From NCBI RefSeq assembly GCF_025290835.2, contig NZ_JAOCQD020000001.1, positions 2,170,001-2,234,000 of the forward strand: a stretch of 64,000 nt of DNA, read 5' to 3'. The stretch is from Aquabacterium sp. OR-4. GTDB taxonomy: Bacteria > Pseudomonadota > Gammaproteobacteria > Burkholderiales > Burkholderiaceae_C. Both the position numbers and the translations under genes were made by a program. Of this stretch, positions 9,319 to 20,756 are shown piece by piece (position 1 is the stretch's first letter; each line of letters opens with the position of its first letter). The notes under the pieces were generated by a model that did not search any database, was not told the DNA's origin, and saw nothing but the letters and a program-made list of their open reading frames with translations.

Positions 9319-9324
9319 GCTCGA

Positions 9325-9650
9325 TTGGTTAAATCGGCAAGAGTGACGGCAGCACCTCCGGTACCCGGCCACCCGCGAAACGGGCGCGCATTGCGCATCA
9401 GGCCACCTTCTTCCGCCAGGGCTGCACCCAAAAAACGTCCACGCGAGCTTGCCCGACCGAGCCTCGCTCCCCTGCACCGACGCTTCGGCCCGGCATGCGC
9501 GGGCGTTGCGGCGTGTCTGCCCATCGGGCCGGACATGGCTGCCACGCCGGCCACGCCGTGCGGCCGGCCGGCGTTGCGGCCTGCCCATGCGGGCCGGTGG
9601 GGGCCGCGAGGGGCCGGAGCCAACCGTCAGACCATCGCTCAAGGAACTGC
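9325..9650 (+). other. Long untranslated or translated leader of rpoD
   Basis: Together with 9127-9324 this is the only stretch of more than 300 bases without an assigned gene. It holds a small hairpin CCCG-CGAAA-CGGG (near 9373-9385), an imperfect direct repeat (about 9502-9532 and 9570-9597, sharing GGCGTTGCGGC and TGCCCAT), and one reading frame open from TTG 9325 to the TGA at 9652-9654, which overlaps the rpoD ATG as ATGA. The predicted 109-residue product is rich in Pro, Ala and Arg and resembles nothing I recognise. It may be a chance open frame in GC-rich DNA. No riboswitch family was recognised. Confidence 0.35.
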
Positions 9651-11942
<2,292 letters not shown>

Positions 11943-12090
11943 GGCGGGCCAGCGGCGTGGTCTGCCTCCGTGGTCCGCGTCAGTGGACTGCGACGCAGCG
12001 GCACCGCGGCTTGCGGCAATGCCACAGGCCCGGGCCCCCGCCGGACCCGCTGTGATCGGCCAGGGCGGCAAGCCGCCAGACCGTGCTGAC

Positions 12091-12115
12091 AAGGCGCCCC
12101 GCGGGGCGCCTTTTT
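12091..12115 (+). terminator. Intrinsic terminator of rpoD
   Basis: AAGGCGCCCC (12091-12100) and GGGGCGCCTT (12103-12112) form a 10-bp perfect stem, followed by a T5 run at 12111-12115. It ends the dnaG-rpoD transcript before the cyclase gene. Confidence 0.9.
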
Positions 12116-12168
12116 CATGGGGGCTGCGCCGGCCGGGTGTGGCAAGGTTCACGGCTAAACTGCGGCGC

Positions 12169-13113
12169 ATGACGCGCATTGCCGAGCGCACCGTACTTTT
12201 TGCCGACCTGCGCGGCAGCACCGCGCTCTACGAGACGCTGGGCAACGCCGAGGCCACCTCGGTGGTCACCCACACCGTGGCGGCGCTCACGCGCTCGGTG
12301 CCGGCGGCCGGCGGCGTGGTGGTCAAGACCCTGGGCGACGGCTTGATGGCGGTGTTCGAGACCCCCGCGGCCGGGCTGCAGTCGGCCTTGCTGATGCACG
12401 ACGAGCTCGATCAGCTGGTCAGCCGCGGCCGCGAGCGTGGCGCGTCGGCGGGCCTGCGGGGCCTGAAGCTGCAGGTGGCGCTGGCGCGCGGCGAGATCGT
12501 CGAGATGGGCGGCGACTGCTTTGGCGATGCCGTCAACGTGGCGGCGCGCCTGCTCGACCACGCCAGCGACAACGAGACCCTGATCACCGCCGAGGTGCTG
12601 GCCGGCCTGTCGGGCGAGCAGAAGAAGCGCTTTCGCTCGCTCGACTGGATGCACCTGCGTGGCCGGGCCGAGCCGGTGCAGGTGCATGTGGCTGGCGGCC
12701 GGCGCGGGCTGGACATGCCGGTCACGCAGTTCGGCCCGGTGCCCAGCTCGGCCGAGCCCGAGGCGGTGCGCCTGAGCTGGGGCCCGCTGGAGGTGGTGTT
12801 TGATGGCGGCAGCATGCCCATCGTGCTGGGCCGCAGCCCGCAGGCGCAGTTCCGGGTGGACGACTCGCGGGTGTCGCGCTCGCATGCCCGCATCGACTGG
12901 CATGGCGGCGCCTTCCAGGTCACCGACCTCAGCTACAACGGCAGCTATGTGCAGTTCGCCAGCAGCGACGACGTGGTGAGCCTGCGCCGCGGCCGCTGCA
13001 TGCTGCATGGCAGCGGCACCATCGGCCTGGGCGGCACGCCCAAGGACCCTAACGCGCCATGTGTGCGCTTCGAGGTGCTGGCCTTCTACGACACCGTGCC
13101 GCAGCCGGGCTGA
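12169..13113 (+). CDS. Class III adenylate cyclase with C-terminal FHA domain
   Basis: About 314 residues, no membrane segment. The N-terminal cyclase homology domain (about 1-180) keeps the key positions: the first metal Asp in LFADLRGSTALYE, the second in TLGDGLMAVFE, a Lys just before it (VVKTLGDG) as expected for adenine recognition, and the transition-state Asn and Arg in DAVNVAARL. An FHA domain (about 215-300) contains VLGRSPQAQFRVDDSRVSRSHARI, a phosphothreonine-binding fold. The protein therefore probably makes cAMP under control of a phosphorylated partner. The stop is 4 bp from the next gene, a receiver protein, so the two are almost certainly co-transcribed and may form one signalling unit. 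Confidence 0.85.
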   Translation: MTRIAERTVLFADLRGSTALYETLGNAEATSVVTHTVAALTRSVPAAGGVVVKTLGDGLMAVFETPAAGLQSALLMHDELDQLVSRGRERGASAGLRGLKLQVALARGEIVEMGGDCFGDAVNVAARLLDHASDNETLITAEVLAGLSGEQKKRFRSLDWMHLRGRAEPVQVHVAGGRRGLDMPVTQFGPVPSSAEPEAVRLSWGPLEVVFDGGSMPIVLGRSPQAQFRVDDSRVSRSHARIDWHGGAFQVTDLSYNGSYVQFASSDDVVSLRRGRCMLHGSGTIGLGGTPKDPNAPCVRFEVLAFYDTVPQPG

Positions 13114-13117
13114 GCCG

Positions 13118-13513
13118 ATGGCCCGCCCGCAAACGCCTGCCACGCTGCGGGTGCTGTATGTCGAGGACGATCGGCTGTGCGCCCTGCTGTTTGCCGAGAT
13201 GCTGCGCGGCGAGGCTGGCATCACGCTGCGCCTGGCCGAAGACGCGGCCGAGGCCCTGGCCATCGCCACCGACTGGCCGCCCGACGTGCTGGTGCTCGAC
13301 GCCTGGCTGCCCGACCTGAGCGGCCACGAACTGCTGCCGCGCCTGCTGGCCCTGCCGGGCGTGCGCCCGCGCCACACCATCATGTGCTCGGCCGACAGCG
13401 ACCCCGACGACCGCGCACGCGCCGCGGCGGCCGGTTTTGCCGAGTTCTGGGCCAAGCCGGTGGCGGCCAGCGCGGTGCGCGCCGCGCTGCAGGCGCTGGC
13501 CACGGCCGGCTGA
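13118..13513 (+). CDS. Single-domain response regulator (receiver only)
   Basis: A 131-residue CheY-like receiver without an output domain. Visible hallmarks: the acidic pair in VLYVEDDRL, the phosphoacceptor Asp in VLVLDAWLPDLSG, and the conserved Lys in FWAKPV near the C-terminus. It starts 4 bp after the adenylate cyclase-FHA gene, and this tight coupling suggests it works with that enzyme, for example as a phosphorylatable input. Its cognate kinase is not in the immediate neighbourhood. hemH follows after 37 bp, possibly on the same transcript but unrelated in function. Confidence 0.88.
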   Translation: MARPQTPATLRVLYVEDDRLCALLFAEMLRGEAGITLRLAEDAAEALAIATDWPPDVLVLDAWLPDLSGHELLPRLLALPGVRPRHTIMCSADSDPDDRARAAAAGFAEFWAKPVAASAVRAALQALATAG

Positions 13514-13550
13514 GCGGCCGGCGGCGGCGCATGCCGGACAATGCGCCGCG

Positions 13551-14648
13551 ATGAACTTTGCCCCTGAACCCGCCTACCGCCACGGCCAGCCCGAGCGCAG
13601 CGCCGTGCTGCTGGTCAACCTGGGCACGCCCGATGCGCCCACGCCGGCCGCGCTGCGCCGCTACCTGGCCGAGTTCTTGTGGGACCCGCGGGTGGTGGAG
13701 ATTCCACGCCCGCTGTGGTGGCTGATCCTGCACGGCGTGATCCTGCGCCTGCGGCCGGCCAAGTCGGCCGCCAAGTACGCCAGCATCTGGGCTGCCGATG
13801 GCTCGCCACTGCTGCTGGGCACCCGCGGCCAGGCCGAGGGCCTGCAGGCCCTGCTGGATGCCCGCGGCCACACCGTGCTGGTGCGCTTTGCCATGCGCTA
13901 CGGGCAACCGGCCATCGCCGCCGAGCTGGATGCACTGAAGGCGGCCGGCGCCACCCGCATCCTGGTGCTGCCGCTGTACCCGCAGTACGCCGCGGCCACC
14001 ACCGGCAGCGTGGTCGACGCGGTGGGCGCCTGGGCCCGCCGCAGCCGCCGCGTGCCCGAGCTGCGCTTCGTCAACCACTACCACGACGATCCGGCCCACA
14101 TCGCCGCGCTGGCGGCCAGCGTGCGCGAGCATTGGGCCGCCCACGGCCGCGGCCAGAAGCTGGTGATGAGCTTTCACGGCGTGCCCGCGCGCAGCCTCGC
14201 GCTGGGTGATCCGTACCACTGCGAATGCCATGTCACGGCGCGGCTGCTGGCCCAGGCGCTGGGCCTGTCGGCCGACGGGTACATCGTCACCTTCCAGAGC
14301 CGGCTGGGCCGCGCGCAATGGCTGGAGCCCTACACCGAGCCCACGGTGCAGCGCCTGGCGCGCGAAGGCATCCGGCAGCTGGATGCGATCTGCCCCGGTT
14401 TTGCCACCGACAACCTCGAAACCCTCGAGGAAGTGGGCATGGAGGTGCGCGACGCCTTCCTGGCCGCCGGGGGCGAACGTTTTGCCTACATCCCCTGCCT
14501 GAACACCCGCGCCGACGGCCTGGCCGCGCTGGCCGATCTGGCCGAGCGCCATCTGCAGGGCTGGCCCACCCGCAGCGACAGCGGGCCCACGGGCGAGGCG
14601 CTGGCGGCCCAGCGCCAGCGCGCCCTGGCCCAGGGCGCCAGCGACTGA
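13551..14648 (+). CDS. hemH: Ferrochelatase
   Basis: Last step of protoheme synthesis: inserts Fe(2+) into protoporphyrin IX. The 365-residue protein shows LLVNLGTPDAPTPAALRRYL at the start, the metal-binding motif MSFHGVPARSL with the conserved histidine, and the C-terminal PGFATDNLETLEE containing conserved acidic residues. Length and motifs are those of soluble or peripheral bacterial HemH. The start at ATG 13551 is supported by the conserved distance to the first motif. It is convergent with the PEP-CTERM gene. The two stops are only 17 bp apart and share an imperfect hairpin (14643-14667) without a T-run. Confidence 0.96.
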   Translation: MNFAPEPAYRHGQPERSAVLLVNLGTPDAPTPAALRRYLAEFLWDPRVVEIPRPLWWLILHGVILRLRPAKSAAKYASIWAADGSPLLLGTRGQAEGLQALLDARGHTVLVRFAMRYGQPAIAAELDALKAAGATRILVLPLYPQYAAATTGSVVDAVGAWARRSRRVPELRFVNHYHDDPAHIAALAASVREHWAAHGRGQKLVMSFHGVPARSLALGDPYHCECHVTARLLAQALGLSADGYIVTFQSRLGRAQWLEPYTEPTVQRLAREGIRQLDAICPGFATDNLETLEEVGMEVRDAFLAAGGERFAYIPCLNTRADGLAALADLAERHLQGWPTRSDSGPTGEALAAQRQRALAQGASD

Positions 14649-14665
14649 CGGCGCGGCCCCGCCAG

Positions 14666-17554
14666 TCAGCGCAGGCGCCGCCGCAGGCGCAAGGCCAGGC
14701 CCAGCAGGCCGCCGGCCAGCAGGGCCCAGCTGCCGGGCTCGGGCACCGGGTTGGCGGTGAACACCGCACCCTGCACCGCATCGAAGCTGAAGTTGCGGAT
14801 GTCGTAGGTCGACGACTGGGCGCTGAAGCTGGCGCCCGCCAGGGCCGCAGCGGCAATCTCGGCCGAGCCGCCCTGCCCGTCCTGCTGGCGCAGGAAGCTC
14901 TCGACCTCGAAGCCACCGCTGGCCGCAAAGGCGTTGGGATCGGTGCTGCCGAGAAAGTGGAACTCGATTGCCAGCCCGTCCAGATCGAGCGGCTGCCCGG
15001 CGCCGAACACCACGGTGTCGGTGCGGAAGCCCTGCGTGGCATCGCCCTCGATCTCGAGCACCATGCGGCTGCCAGCCTCGGCGGTGAAGCCGCCCTGGAT
15101 GACCAGCGTGCCCGGCGAGTTGCCCGGCGCCAGGGTGCCGCGGTGGGTGACCCCGCCGCTGATCGTGCCGGTGCCGCCCAGAAAGCCATGGGTGCCGATG
15201 ACGACCTGCTGCGCGTGCAGGCGGCTGTTGATCAGCACCACGGTGCCGGTGCCGCCGTCCTCATGGCCGGTGTCGGTCTTGCGTGCGCCCACACCCACCC
15301 AGCCGGCGGTAAGCGTGGAGCCCTCGGATGCGATCACCGTGCCGTCGCCCCCGGCCAGCCGGCCCACGTACAGGTTGCCGTCGCCCAGGTCGAGCTGGCT
15401 GGCGCCGCGCAGGCGCAGCAAACCGCTGCCGTCGCGGCCCACCGTGCCACCGGCCAGGCCGGCGCCGGCCGTGACGGTGAGGCGTGAGCCACCGCTGAGC
15501 GTGAGGCTGCCGTCGCCCCCCGCCGAGTAGCTGGAGCCGCCGATGGTGAAGCCGGCGCCGTCCGTGCCGGCATTGGCCAGCGTCATCACGCTGGCGTTGG
15601 CCAGCGTGGCAACGCCAACGCCGCCGCCATCGGCCACCACCAGAAAGGCGCCCGACTGCGAGCCCGCGCTTTGCTGCCCGCTCATCGACAAGGTGCCGTT
15701 GTCGGCCGTCAGCAGACCGACACCCGCGCCGCGGCCGACGACGATGCCCAGGCCGTGCACCGCACCGCCCTGGCGCACCGCGAGCTGGCCGGTGCTCTGC
15801 GGCCCCACGCCGACGCCGATGAAGGCATCGGTGCCGGTCAGGCGGATCTCGGAGCCGCTGCCGCTCACCGTGGCCACGCCCTTGCCGCCCACCGTGAACT
15901 CGCCCGAGCCGCCGATGTACAGGCTGGTGCTGCGCCGGTTGGCCGGCGTCGACACCGCGCCGCCCTGCAGCAGCAGTTGGCCACCATCTGTGATGGCCAG
16001 CGTGCCATTGCCGTCGCGGCCGACGCGCATGAAGGGGTTCCAGGTTTCGGCCGCGCTGTCGGGTGCCGACGATTCGCTGCGCAGCAACACCACGCCGCCG
16101 GCGCCGATGTTCAGGCTGCCGCTGGAGTTGGCATCACGCCCCAGACTGAAACCCAAACCGCCGGTGGTGCTGGTGCTGGCCAGCAGTTCGAGGCGGCCGC
16201 CGTTGCCGACGGTCACGCTGCCTCGGCCGCCATTGCGGCCGATGTCCATGGCTGCGACATTGCTGCTGCCGTTGGCGGCCGCAGTGGCCGTGCCGTCCAC
16301 CCGCATGAGACTGCCATGGCCGTCGATGGTGAGCGAGGCCACCCCGCCACTGCGCCCGACCGCGGCATAGAACATGCCGTCGATCACGCCGCCGTCGCGG
16401 ATGTCGACGAAGGCCGTGCCGGTGCTGGTGGTGACATTGAGCACCCCCGACATGCCCTGGAAGTGCACGCGCGAGCCCGCCCCGGTCACCAGCATGTCGG
16501 TGCGGCCGCCACCGGAGCTCAGGTTCATCGCCGTGAACGCGTTGCCATCGCCCTCGATGCGGATCTCGCCGCCGGCGGCCACGGTGACGCTGACCGAGGC
16601 ATTGGTGTGCTGCGCGGTCAGGAAGCGCGCGTACTGGCCGGGCTCCAGCGTGCCGCCGGTCACGCGCCACAGCGAGCCCGCACCCTGGATCGAGGCCTCG
16701 GCAAAGCTGCGCTCGCTGCCGGTGGGGCTGCTGCCCCCCGGCGCCAGGCCGAGGTGGGCGTTGTCGGTGATCAGGGTGCCGCCGGCCAGCACGTTCACGG
16801 TGCCACGCGTGCTGCCGCCTGGCGTGCCAAAGGTGAAGCTGTCGACCGGCGGATGGAACACCGCCAGACCGCCCACGCCGAAAAAGCGCAGAAAGCTGGC
16901 CTGCGAGCCCGCGCCGCTGACCGTGAACACCCCGGTCGAGCCGGCGGCGTTGCCGATGAAGTTGTTGCAGTAGTGGAACTGGCCGAGGCAGCTGGCCGCC
17001 TCGGCGCGGCCATCGAGCACCGCGCCGCCCGAGACCGTGAGCGCACCGTGGCCCCATTCACCCACGCCCAGCCGGTTGATCACGCCGTCAGAGAAGCCGT
17101 CACCCACCAGCCGCACCACGGTGCCACTGCCGTCGATCAGCACCGTGCCGTGGCCACTGCCATTGCCGCTGGGGCCGATGGCCAGCGTGCCCACACGCAA
17201 CTGGCTGCCGCCCAGCGCATTGAAGCTGCCCGGCGCACTGTGGCCCACCTGCAGGCCCACATTGCCCAAGTCGGCGTTGCCAGGCCCGCTGGGCACGGCG
17301 GCCAGGGCGGGGTAGACCTGCACCGCGCCACTGCTGCTGAACTGCGCTTGCGCCGGCAGGGCCGCCACCAGCCCCAGGCTGGCCAGGGCCACCGGCGTCA
17401 GGGGCCAGCCTCGCCACCGCTTGTTGTCTGCACGGGGGGCGGCCCGGTGTCCAGGCCGGTGTCCGGCCCGGTATTCGGCCCGGTATTCGGCCGGGTGTTG
17501 GTCCCGGTGTTGGGCCCGCAGGTTCAGTACGCTCTGCCAGACGCTGCGCTGCAT
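14666..17554 (-). CDS. PEP-CTERM-anchored beta-helix surface protein
   Basis: A 962-residue exported protein. AGGAGA stands upstream of ATG 17554. The first ~45 residues are an unusual Arg/His-rich extension built of four-residue repeats (QHPA, EYRA, EYRA, GHRP). A classical hydrophobic signal peptide follows, with cleavage expected after ALPAQA near residue 70. The body is Gly/Ser/Thr-rich with many irregular repeats (SGGA, GSGS, VGRDG, GGSTL), the pattern of a right-handed beta-helix passenger domain. The C-terminus is a complete PEP-CTERM sorting signal: PEP at 938-940, a hydrophobic helix and a terminal basic tail RLRRRLR. Such proteins are processed by an exosortase/archaeosortase-type EpsH enzyme and reach the surface with exopolysaccharide. 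No exosortase lies in this window. There is no autotransporter beta-barrel. The specific function is unknown. Confidence 0.85.
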   Translation of the reverse strand: MQRSVWQSVLNLRAQHRDQHPAEYRAEYRAGHRPGHRAAPRADNKRWRGWPLTPVALASLGLVAALPAQAQFSSSGAVQVYPALAAVPSGPGNADLGNVGLQVGHSAPGSFNALGGSQLRVGTLAIGPSGNGSGHGTVLIDGSGTVVRLVGDGFSDGVINRLGVGEWGHGALTVSGGAVLDGRAEAASCLGQFHYCNNFIGNAAGSTGVFTVSGAGSQASFLRFFGVGGLAVFHPPVDSFTFGTPGGSTRGTVNVLAGGTLITDNAHLGLAPGGSSPTGSERSFAEASIQGAGSLWRVTGGTLEPGQYARFLTAQHTNASVSVTVAAGGEIRIEGDGNAFTAMNLSSGGGRTDMLVTGAGSRVHFQGMSGVLNVTTSTGTAFVDIRDGGVIDGMFYAAVGRSGGVASLTIDGHGSLMRVDGTATAAANGSSNVAAMDIGRNGGRGSVTVGNGGRLELLASTSTTGGLGFSLGRDANSSGSLNIGAGGVVLLRSESSAPDSAAETWNPFMRVGRDGNGTLAITDGGQLLLQGGAVSTPANRRSTSLYIGGSGEFTVGGKGVATVSGSGSEIRLTGTDAFIGVGVGPQSTGQLAVRQGGAVHGLGIVVGRGAGVGLLTADNGTLSMSGQQSAGSQSGAFLVVADGGGVGVATLANASVMTLANAGTDGAGFTIGGSSYSAGGDGSLTLSGGSRLTVTAGAGLAGGTVGRDGSGLLRLRGASQLDLGDGNLYVGRLAGGDGTVIASEGSTLTAGWVGVGARKTDTGHEDGGTGTVVLINSRLHAQQVVIGTHGFLGGTGTISGGVTHRGTLAPGNSPGTLVIQGGFTAEAGSRMVLEIEGDATQGFRTDTVVFGAGQPLDLDGLAIEFHFLGSTDPNAFAASGGFEVESFLRQQDGQGGSAEIAAAALAGASFSAQSSTYDIRNFSFDAVQGAVFTANPVPEPGSWALLAGGLLGLALRLRRRLR
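17441..17512. repeat. In-frame 12-bp tandem repeat encoding the pre-signal extension
   Basis: Six head-to-tail degenerate copies of a 12-bp unit (GGCCCGGTGTCC, AGGCCGGTGTCC, GGCCCGGTATTC twice, GGCCGGGTGTTG, GTCCCGGTGTTG). On the coding strand each unit gives four residues of the type x-H/Y-R-x. Copy-number change would lengthen or shorten the N-terminal extension without shifting the frame. Confidence 0.85.
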
Positions 17555-17663
17555 GGAGATCTCCTGATCGTGGAGCTCTGCACACTAGCCATCCGGTGGG
17601 CCGGCACATCCGTGATTTCAATGACAGGTCCGCCCCTAGAACAAGGGAGGGCAGCCCAGTCCG

Positions 17664-19175
17664 TCAGCCCTGGTGCGCCAGTTCGCGCTGCTGGCGCTGT
17701 CGCCGCCAGGCCATCAGCCGCGGCAGCACCAGCACCGCGGCAATCACCAGCAGCAGCGCCAGCGAGCCGGGGCGCTGCAGAAAGATCGTCCAGCGGCCCT
17801 CGCCAATGGCCACGGCGTTGCGCATCTGGGCCTCGGCCAGCGGGCCCAGGATCATGCCCACCACCACCGGCGCGGTGGGAAAGTCGAAGCGCCGCAGCAC
17901 CAGGCCCAGCAGGCCGATGGCGTACAGCAGCACCAGATCAAAGGCGCTCTGGCGCATGCCGTACACGCCCACGGTGGCAAAGATCAGGATGCCGGCGTAC
18001 AGGTGCGCCTTGGGCAGCTTGAGCAGCTTGACCCACAGGCCCACCAGCGGCAGGTTCAGCACCAGCAGCATCACGTTGCCGATGTACAGGCTGGCGATCA
18101 GCGCCCACACCAGCGAGGCATTGCTGTCAAACAGCTGCGGCCCGGGGTTGATGCCGTAGTTCTGGAACGCCCCCAGCAGCACCGCCGTGGTGTTGGAGGT
18201 GGGAATGCCCAGCGTCAGCAGCGGGATCAGCGTGGCCGTGATGGCCGCGTTGTTGGCCGCCTCGGGCCCGGCCACGCCCTCGATGGCGCCGCCCTTGCCA
18301 AACTCGGCCTGGTGCTTCGACAGCTTCTTCTCGGTGGCGTAGCTCAGGAAGGTGGGGATCTCGCTGCCGCCGGCCGGAATGGTGCCGAACGGGATGCCGA
18401 TGAAGGTGCCGCGCAGCCAGGCCGGCCACGAGCGACGCCACTCCTGCGCGCTCATGTGCACGCGGCTCATCGCGTTCTGGGTCTCGACCACGCGGCCTTC
18501 AAACAGCACCGCATGCAGGGCCTCGGCCACGGCAAACAGGCCCACCGCGATCAGCACCACCTCCAGGCCGTCCATCAGCTCGGGCACGCCCATCGTGTAG
18601 CGCGCCTGGCCCGAGATCTGGTCCAGGCCCACCAGGCCCATCGCCAGGCCGATGCCCAGTGCGGTCAGGCCGCGCAGCGTGCTCTGCCCCAGCACCGCAC
18701 TCACGGTGCAGAAGGCCAGCACCATCAGCAAAAAGTACTCGGGCGGGCCCAGCTTGACCGCGTGCGTGGCCACCAGCGGTGCAAACAGCGTGACCACCAC
18801 CGTGGCGATGCTGCCGGCCACGAAGCTGCCGATGGCCGCCGTGGCCAGCGCCGCGCCGGCGCGGCCGCTGCGGGCCATCTTGTTGCCCTCCATCGCGGTG
18901 ATCAGCGAGCCGGCCTCGCCGGGCGTGTTCATCAGGATCGAGGTGGTCGAGCCGCCGTACATCGCGCCGTAGTAGATGCCGGCAAAAAAGATCATCGAGG
19001 CCGTCGGGTCGACCTTCAGCGTGATCGGCAGCAGCATGGCCACCGCGGTGGACGGGCCGATGCCCGGCAGCACGCCCACCGCCGTGCCGATGGTGCAGCC
19101 CAGCAGCGCCCACGCCAGGTTGACCGGCGTGCCGGCCGTGGCAAAGCCCTGCATCAGCAGGTTCCAGAGATCCAT
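17664..19175 (-). CDS. tctA: Tripartite tricarboxylate transporter, large permease subunit
   Basis: Large membrane subunit of a TTT-family secondary transporter, about 503 residues and 11-12 hydrophobic segments. It opens with [21 protein letters not shown] and contains the family hallmarks [17 protein letters not shown] and [20 protein letters not shown], the glycine-rich motif repeated later as [20 protein letters not shown]. It works with TctB in the inner membrane and TctC in the periplasm. ATG 19175 is preceded by GGAG; a GTG at 19184 is an alternative. It is the last gene of porin-tctC-tctB-tctA. The tctB stop lies 13 bp upstream, indicating one operon. Confidence 0.94.
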   Translation of the reverse strand: MDLWNLLMQGFATAGTPVNLAWALLGCTIGTAVGVLPGIGPSTAVAMLLPITLKVDPTASMIFFAGIYYGAMYGGSTTSILMNTPGEAGSLITAMEGNKMARSGRAGAALATAAIGSFVAGSIATVVVTLFAPLVATHAVKLGPPEYFLLMVLAFCTVSAVLGQSTLRGLTALGIGLAMGLVGLDQISGQARYTMGVPELMDGLEVVLIAVGLFAVAEALHAVLFEGRVVETQNAMSRVHMSAQEWRRSWPAWLRGTFIGIPFGTIPAGGSEIPTFLSYATEKKLSKHQAEFGKGGAIEGVAGPEAANNAAITATLIPLLTLGIPTSNTTAVLLGAFQNYGINPGPQLFDSNASLVWALIASLYIGNVMLLVLNLPLVGLWVKLLKLPKAHLYAGILIFATVGVYGMRQSAFDLVLLYAIGLLGLVLRRFDFPTAPVVVGMILGPLAEAQMRNAVAIGEGRWTIFLQRPGSLALLLVIAAVLVLPRLMAWRRQRQQRELAHQG

Positions 19176-19188
19176 CACCGCCACTCCG

Positions 19189-19725
19189 TCAGATCCAGCC
19201 GGTGCTGGTCAGGCCCGGCAGGCTGATCGCCAGGCCCTTGGAAAACATCCAGAACACCGGCCCGGCGATGGCCATGCCGATCAGCCCGTCGCGCAGCCAG
19301 GCGCCCGCACCATGGCGGCCGCGGCCCTGCGCGCCCTTGAAGCCGCGCACCGCCAGGGCAAAGCACAGCGCACAGCTGAGGATGAAGCCGATGCGCGTGA
19401 TCAGCAGCGCGTTCAGCAGCAGGCCGGCGCTCACCCAGGCAAAGCCCGGCCAGTAGGCGGGCGCGGGCGCGGCGGTGTCGGCGGCGTCATCCGCCTCGTC
19501 ATCGACCGGCATGCCGCGAAAGCCGCCGCTGAGCGCCTCGCGCAGCAGCAGCAGGCCGCAGCCGCCCAGCAGCGCACTCACGGCCCAGGCCAGAAAGGCC
19601 GGGCCCACGCCACCGTAGCCGGCGTCGCCGCCGATCTGCGAGGCGCCGGCGGCCAGCAGTGCGGCCAGTGCGAGCACGCCCGCACTCACTGCCAGCTGCC
19701 GTGGATGTGCGCTGCCGCTGCGCAT
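19189..19725 (-). CDS. tctB: Tripartite tricarboxylate transporter, small permease subunit
   Basis: A 178-residue inner-membrane protein with four hydrophobic segments (near residues 11-30, 40-62, 95-125 and 150-172), separated by an acidic loop around VDDEADDAADT. This matches the poorly conserved TctB small subunit, and its position between tctC and tctA settles the assignment. Its ATG overlaps the tctC stop by one base (TGATG), so translation is probably coupled. Confidence 0.85.
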   Translation of the reverse strand: MRSGSAHPRQLAVSAGVLALAALLAAGASQIGGDAGYGGVGPAFLAWAVSALLGGCGLLLLREALSGGFRGMPVDDEADDAADTAAPAPAYWPGFAWVSAGLLLNALLITRIGFILSCALCFALAVRGFKGAQGRGRHGAGAWLRDGLIGMAIAGPVFWMFSKGLAISLPGLTSTGWI

Positions 19726-20687
19726 CAGATCATGCCGGCCTTGACCATCACCGCGCGCAGCGCGGCGAACTGGTCGTCGACGAACTTGTCGAACTCGGGG
19801 CCGGTCATCAGCGCGGGCGTCCAGCCGTTGGTCTCGACCGCCTGCGCCCAGGCCGCGCTCTTGGTGGCCTTGAGGATCATCTCGGTGAGCGCCTTGCGCT
19901 GCTCGGGCGTGATGCCCGGGGCGGCGTAGATGCCGCGCCAGTTGCCGATCTCGACGTTGAAGCCCAGCTCCTTGAGCGTGGGGGCGTCCACGCCCTTCAG
20001 GCGGGTGGGCGCGGTCACGGCGATCGGGCGCATCTTGCCGGCCTTGATGTACTCGCCGAACTCGGTGTAGCCGCTGCCGCCCACCGTGACGTTGCCGCCC
20101 AGCACCGCAGCCACGGCCTCGCCGCCGCCCCGGAAGGCCACGTAGTTGATCTTGCCGGCATCCACGCCCACCTCGCGCGCCAGCATGGCCGCGGCGATGT
20201 GCTCGGTGGAGCCACGCGAACCGCCACCCCACTTGACGCTGCCGGGGTCTTTCTTGAGCTGCTCGACGACTTCCTTCATCGACTTCAGCGGCGAGGCGGC
20301 GGGCACCACGAACACCTGGTACTCGCTGAGCAGGCGCGCGATCGGCGTGGCCTGCGACAGGTTCACCGGCGGCTTGCCGGCGATGATGCCGCCCACCATC
20401 ACGGCGCCCATCACCATCAGCGCGTTCGGGTCGCCCTTGCTGGCGTTGACGAACTGCGCCAGGCCGATGGCGCCGGCCGCGCCGCCCTTGTTCTCGTAGT
20501 TCACGGTGGCCGCCGCGCCGGCTTCCACCAGCGCCTTGCCGAGTGCGCGGCCGGTGCCGTCCCAGCCGCCACCGGGGTTGGCCGGGATCATCATCTTCAG
20601 ATTGGCCGCGGCCGCGTCGGCGCGCGTGGCCAGGCTGGCGCTCGCGCCGAGCGCCAGCAGGGTCTTGAGGAAGTCGTTGCGGCGCAT
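19725..20687 (-). CDS. tctC: Tripartite tricarboxylate transporter, periplasmic substrate-binding protein (Bug family)
   Basis: About 320 residues. A signal peptide (MRRNDFLKTLLALGASASLA, then ATRADA) leads into a Bug-type binding protein: PANPGGGWDGTGRALGKAL near the mature N-terminus, YENKGGAAGAIG, and FRGGGEAVAAVLGG, which line the ligand pocket in this family. It captures a carboxylate in the periplasm for TctAB. ATG 20687 has AGGAGA 9 nt upstream; an earlier in-frame ATG at 20744 would put a long non-signal tail in front. Burkholderiales carry hundreds of Bug proteins of unknown ligand, but here a complete tctABC-tctDE set supports citrate or a related tricarboxylate. Confidence 0.93.
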   Translation of the reverse strand: MRRNDFLKTLLALGASASLATRADAAAANLKMMIPANPGGGWDGTGRALGKALVEAGAAATVNYENKGGAAGAIGLAQFVNASKGDPNALMVMGAVMVGGIIAGKPPVNLSQATPIARLLSEYQVFVVPAASPLKSMKEVVEQLKKDPGSVKWGGGSRGSTEHIAAAMLAREVGVDAGKINYVAFRGGGEAVAAVLGGNVTVGGSGYTEFGEYIKAGKMRPIAVTAPTRLKGVDAPTLKELGFNVEIGNWRGIYAAPGITPEQRKALTEMILKATKSAAWAQAVETNGWTPALMTGPEFDKFVDDQFAALRAVMVKAGMI

Positions 20688-20756
20688 GCCGTGTCTCCTG
20701 CGTGTGGGCTGCCATGCGGGGCCCGAAGGCCGCTCACATGGCATGAAAGGGAACGA

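Noticed and set aside
9325..9650. Riboswitch or tRNA in the rpoD leader
   Set aside because: No cloverleaf, T-loop sequence or conserved riboswitch core could be found by eye; only small hairpins and a direct repeat.
14666..17554. Autotransporter (type V secretion) reading of the beta-helix protein
   Set aside because: There is no C-terminal beta-barrel; the C-terminus is a PEP-CTERM anchor with a basic tail.
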